Assembly: GCF_017876155.1 (NCBI RefSeq)
Contig: NZ_JAGINP010000015.1
Location: 1 to 64,000 of the forward strand
Source: Azospirillum rugosum
GTDB lineage: Bacteria; Pseudomonadota; Alphaproteobacteria; Azospirillales; Azospirillaceae
DNA length: 64,000 bases
Direction of reading: 5' to 3'
Of this stretch, positions 61,195 through 64,000 are shown piece after piece. The translations under genes were made by a program, and so were the position numbers. A model generated the notes under the pieces. It was not told the DNA's origin, did no database searches, and saw only the letters and a list, made by a program, of their open reading frames with translations. Numbering within the stretch: position 1 is the stretch's first letter; each line of letters starts with the position of its first letter.

Positions 61195-62433
61195 TCAAAC
61201 CCGTTCGGCGGCGTACAGCCAGTCCAGGCCGATGTCGTTGTCGGGCACCGGAACGGTGCGTGTCGACAGGATCGTCCCCGCAAAACCACGGGAGCGCAGT
61301 CCGCGGGCGATCACCTCGTCGTGCAGATAGGCGGTGATGACCACCGCCTCCACGCCATCGAGCGCTTCGGCGGACGGCAGGGCGATGGGAATGCGGTGAA
61401 AGGGGTCGAACAGGGCGAAGCCGGCAAGGCCCGGCGTGTCGTCGAGGGCGACGCAGAAGCGACGGCACCCGGCGACGGCGTTGACGAAGGCCTGCGCCTG
61501 CGCGGTCGCGCCATAGACGGCAACGGCGCCGCCGATGGCGGCGAGCCGGTTGCGGGCCGCCGCGATCCGGTCCTGAAAGCGTTGGCCGAGTTCCGGCCCG
61601 GCTATTCCCGCTTCCGGCCGGCCCACCGGGGACTCCCGCGGTTCGTCCGTGGTGAACAGAACGCCGAAGTCGTGCCCGTCCTTGATCCACTGATGCTTCA
61701 CCGGGCGCAGGCCGGCACGCGCCGCCAGATGGCAGAAGCCTTCGAGCGAGAAGTACTGCACATGCTGAAGATGGATGTCCATGAACGCGGCGGTCCGCTC
61801 GACCCAGGCGCCGTTGGGCACTTCGAGATAAGCCGAGCCGCCGTCGCGCAGGGTGGCCCGGATGGCGCGCATCAAGGCATAGGGAGAGGACACATGCTCC
61901 AGCACCTGCCGGCAGATCACGAAATCCGCCGTTCCGGGGCGGCCTTCGGGCGGCAGGGGGGCCTGCACCAGCGTGATGTTCGCTTCGGGCAGCATGTCCG
62001 GCCGAAGCGAGCGGTTGGGCTCGTACACCGTCACCATGCGCGACCGCGGCGCCAGGATGCGGGCGAGATGGCCGGCTCCACAGCCGACCTCGACGACGTC
62101 GCCGCCCGCCTCCTCCAATCCCAACCAGCCGATGAGATCCTGCAGGCGGCCGATCATCGAAGGGTGCACGGGGACGTTGGTGAGCGGTCCGTCCCCATAC
62201 AATGCGTCGGCCAGGGCATCGTCGAACCCGGCGTTGAACAGGTGGCCGCACGCCGTGCAGGCGACAAGGCTGAGGTCGATGAAGCGGTCGCCGGATCGGC
62301 CCGTCGATGAGTCGGGCTGGACCTCGGGCTGGACGTCGGCCGGTTCCAGCCGCCTGACGGTGCGGAGAGGGACCTGGGCGCGATGGACGGGGTGCATCCG
62401 CGAGGATGTGCAGACGGGGCATTGCTCAAGCAT
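61195..62433 (-). CDS. Zinc-binding C-methyltransferase-like protein
   Basis: A 412-residue three-domain methyltransferase of the sugar C-methyltransferase group. N-terminal zinc site CPVC (5-8) and CTACGHLFNAGF. SAM motif VVEVGCGAGHLARILAPRSR, then FVICRQVLEHVSSPYALMRA. The C-terminal domain has AVYGATAQAQAFVNAVAG and DDTPGLAGFALFDPFHRIPI, as in TylC3-type enzymes. Such proteins add a branch methyl to a keto-sugar, fitting the dideoxy/keto-sugar genes nearby. It is the first gene of the minus-strand tailoring run. Confidence 0.85.
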   Translation of the reverse strand: MLEQCPVCTSSRMHPVHRAQVPLRTVRRLEPADVQPEVQPDSSTGRSGDRFIDLSLVACTACGHLFNAGFDDALADALYGDGPLTNVPVHPSMIGRLQDLIGWLGLEEAGGDVVEVGCGAGHLARILAPRSRMVTVYEPNRSLRPDMLPEANITLVQAPLPPEGRPGTADFVICRQVLEHVSSPYALMRAIRATLRDGGSAYLEVPNGAWVERTAAFMDIHLQHVQYFSLEGFCHLAARAGLRPVKHQWIKDGHDFGVLFTTDEPRESPVGRPEAGIAGPELGQRFQDRIAAARNRLAAIGGAVAVYGATAQAQAFVNAVAGCRRFCVALDDTPGLAGFALFDPFHRIPIALPSAEALDGVEAVVITAYLHDEVIARGLRSRGFAGTILSTRTVPVPDNDIGLDWLYAAERV

Positions 62434-62602
62434 GGGGGTATGATACGGCCTTTCGCCTCAACGCACCATCCACTCGGCAGCCGGGCCACTCGGAAATCGC
62501 CCACCCGGCAAACGGGAATTCACATCTCATTAAGAATGAAGAAAAGATAATGGAGAAAATATTTTAGCTACCGCATCAACGCCTCTTGTACGGACAGGAC
62601 GA

Positions 62603-62791
62603 TTGAAGAGTCTCTTGAACCGCCTGTGGACGGGTGTTCTGTTCGTCACCGTGGTGCTGACGGCCGCCCTGATTGCCAGGCTCCTGGGGTGGGATCCGTT
62701 GCGTCTGAAGCGCGCACCGGCGGCCGCAACCTACTGGATCGACCGATCTTCCTCCCGCACGGCCGCCGACACGATGGCACGGCTTCATTGA
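62603..62791 (+). CDS. Small SxtJ-like membrane protein
   Basis: 62 residues from a TTG start; no better in-frame start exists after the upstream stop. It has one hydrophobic helix (VLFVTVVLTAALIARLL), then LGWDPLRLKRAPAAATYWID. The motif 'DPLR(L)-x-P-x-A-x-SYWIxR' is the C-terminal signature of SxtJ proteins found beside carbamoyltransferases. This copy is a short form containing the last helix. The carbamoyltransferase starts 17 bases after the stop. Confidence 0.65.
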   Translation: MKSLLNRLWTGVLFVTVVLTAALIARLLGWDPLRLKRAPAAATYWIDRSSSRTAADTMARLH

Positions 62792-62808
62792 ACGACCGGA
62801 CCGGCTCC

Positions 62809-64000
62809 ATGCGCATTCTCGGCATCTCGGCCTATTATCACGACAGCGCCGCCGCTCTGGTCGATGACGGCCGCATCGTCGCCGCGGCGCAGGAAGAACG
62901 GTTCTCGCGCATCAAGCACGACCAGCGCTTTCCCCGCCAAGCCATCGATTATTGCCTGGCGGAGGCGGGAATCGGGCTTGCGCAGGTCGATCGCGTGGTC
63001 TTTTACGACAAGCCGCTGCTGAAGTTCGGGCGGCTCGCCGCCACCTACCTCGGCGTCGCGCCGCGGGGCCTGCGCTCCTTCAGCGAGGCCGCTCCGGCGT
63101 GGCTCGGCGACAAGCTGTTCCAGCGCCGAACCGTGTGCCGGGAATTGGCGCGTCTGGCCCCGGGGCGGGACTGGAAGCGCGACCTGCTGTTCACCGAGCA
63201 CCATCTTAGCCACGCGGCATCGGCCTTTTTCCCGTCTCCCTTCGCGGAGGCGGCGATCCTGACCCTGGACGGGGTCGGGGAATGGACGACGACGTCGCTT
63301 GGCATCGGGCGCGGCAACGACATCACCCTGCTGAAGGAAATCCGCTTTCCCCATTCCCTGGGCCTGCTTTATTCGGCCTTCACCTATTATCTCGGCTTCA
63401 AGGTGAACTCGGGCGAATACAAGGTCATGGGGCTGGCCCCCTATGGCGAGCCGCGCTACGCATCGGCAATTCTCGACCATCTGATCGACGTCAAGCCGGA
63501 CGGCTCCTTCTGGCTGGATCAAAGCTACTTTGACTACTGTGCCGGCCTGCGGATGACGAACGATCGGTTCGACACGCTGTTCGGAGGGCCGCGGCGACGG
63601 CCTGAGGAGCCTCTGACGCAACGCCACATGGATCTCGCCGCATCCGTCCAGGCGGTCACCGAGGAAGTCGTGCTGCGCCTGACCCGCACAGCGGCGGCGG
63701 AGACCGGGATGGAGAATCTCTGCCTCGCCGGCGGCGTCGCCCTCAACTGCGTGGCGAACGGCAAGGTGCTGCGCGACGGACGCTTCAAGCGCCTGTGGAT
63801 CCAGCCGGCCGCCGGTGATGCCGGCGGGGCGCTCGGCGCGGCGTTGGCCGCCAGCCACATGCTCCACGGCCTGCCGCGCCGTCCGGAGGAAGACGGCGAT
63901 GCCATGTCCGGGGCTTACCTTGGGCCGGCCTTCTCCGACGAGGATGCGATGACCCGCCTGTCGGCGGTCGGGGCCCGATTCGTGCGGCTGGACGACGAAG
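62809..64000 (+). CDS. Carbamoyltransferase, C-terminus beyond window
   Basis: The frame is open for 397 codons to the right edge. It starts MRILGISAYYHDSAAALVDD, the NodU/CmcH/TobZ start. It then has AAQEERFSRIKHDQRFPRQA, LLFTEHHLSHAASAFFPSPF (metal-binding His), LTLDGVGEWTTTSLGIG, and CLAGGVALNCVANGKVLRDG. These enzymes use carbamoyl phosphate and ATP to carbamoylate a sugar hydroxyl. The next domain and the stop lie outside. It is divergent from the C-methyltransferase gene. Confidence 0.93.
   Translation, partial: MRILGISAYYHDSAAALVDDGRIVAAAQEERFSRIKHDQRFPRQAIDYCLAEAGIGLAQVDRVVFYDKPLLKFGRLAATYLGVAPRGLRSFSEAAPAWLGDKLFQRRTVCRELARLAPGRDWKRDLLFTEHHLSHAASAFFPSPFAEAAILTLDGVGEWTTTSLGIGRGNDITLLKEIRFPHSLGLLYSAFTYYLGFKVNSGEYKVMGLAPYGEPRYASAILDHLIDVKPDGSFWLDQSYFDYCAGLRMTNDRFDTLFGGPRRRPEEPLTQRHMDLAASVQAVTEEVVLRLTRTAAAETGMENLCLAGGVALNCVANGKVLRDGRFKRLWIQPAAGDAGGALGAALAASHMLHGLPRRPEEDGDAMSGAYLGPAFSDEDAMTRLSAVGARFVRLDDE

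Noticed and set aside
62540..62566. A five-codon frame starting ATGGAGAAA before the SxtJ-like gene
   Set aside because: Too short to support as a gene; an upstream leader peptide cannot be excluded but nothing indicates it.

Overview
The window is high-GC DNA with Shine-Dalgarno-preceded, often overlapping genes. Gene content (type I secretion, RTX proteins, very large multidomain glycosyltransferases, phage-like tail genes) suggests an alphaproteobacterium of the Rhodospirillales, plausibly Azospirillum or a relative. That assignment is inferred from protein style, not from a marker gene. About forty protein genes are supported. Almost all build, export or decorate cell-surface polysaccharide. 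No rRNA, tRNA or CRISPR array was seen.

Layout. 1-1320 (minus): end of a phage-like tail/structural module, closed off by a terminator at 1385-1410. 1494-8791: two divergent giant glycosyltransferases. 8788-14356 (plus): a GDP-heptose module with a heptose-7-phosphate kinase (HddA), an SDR, a cupin, a GDP-mannose/heptose 4,6-dehydratase, a fused HddC guanylyltransferase-GmhB phosphatase, and the GmhA isomerase; a glycosyltransferase follows. Together these can make GDP-D-glycero-D-manno-heptose and probably convert it to a deoxy/epimerised heptose. 17363-23714 (plus): a CDP-3,6-dideoxyhexose module (RfbF, RfbG, RfbH) followed by an SDR fused to a family-14-type glycosyltransferase. 23731-28823: a tandem GT2 protein and two convergent glycosyltransferases in an AT-richer island. 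28824-29647: non-coding DNA with an IS5-type transposase remnant, two copies of a repeat, and a small hairpin-rich MITE-like insertion in one copy. 29648-33577 (plus): Gmd, an ABC polysaccharide exporter (Wzm/Wzt type) and GDP-fucose synthase.

33871-39240 (plus): a type I secretion ABC ATPase and HlyD adaptor, then a Sel1-repeat protein. 39284-53171 (minus): a GNAT protein, several glycosyltransferases, two methyltransferases, an RTX metalloprotease of serralysin type, and an RTX-repeat protein; the two RTX proteins are the obvious clients of the secretion pair. 53729-56044: GalE and a nucleotide-sugar 6-dehydrogenase, convergent. 56272-62433 (minus): a tailoring run (SIS isomerase, membrane SGNH hydrolase, methyltransferase, atypical SDR, a dehydrogenase homologue lacking the catalytic cysteine, and a C-methyltransferase-like protein). 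62603-64000 (plus): a small SxtJ-like membrane protein and a carbamoyltransferase that runs off the window.

Taken together the locus can supply GDP-fucose, GDP-(deoxy)heptose, a CDP-dideoxyhexose intermediate, UDP-galactose and a UDP-hexuronic acid, assemble them with about nine glycosyltransferases, add methyl and carbamoyl groups (and possibly acyl groups), and export the glycan through an ABC transporter. The most unusual points are the sugar-pathway fusions, the catalytically altered SDR and dehydrogenase homologues, a beta module with a Gly-Trp signature shared by four proteins, and the MITE-like insertion.
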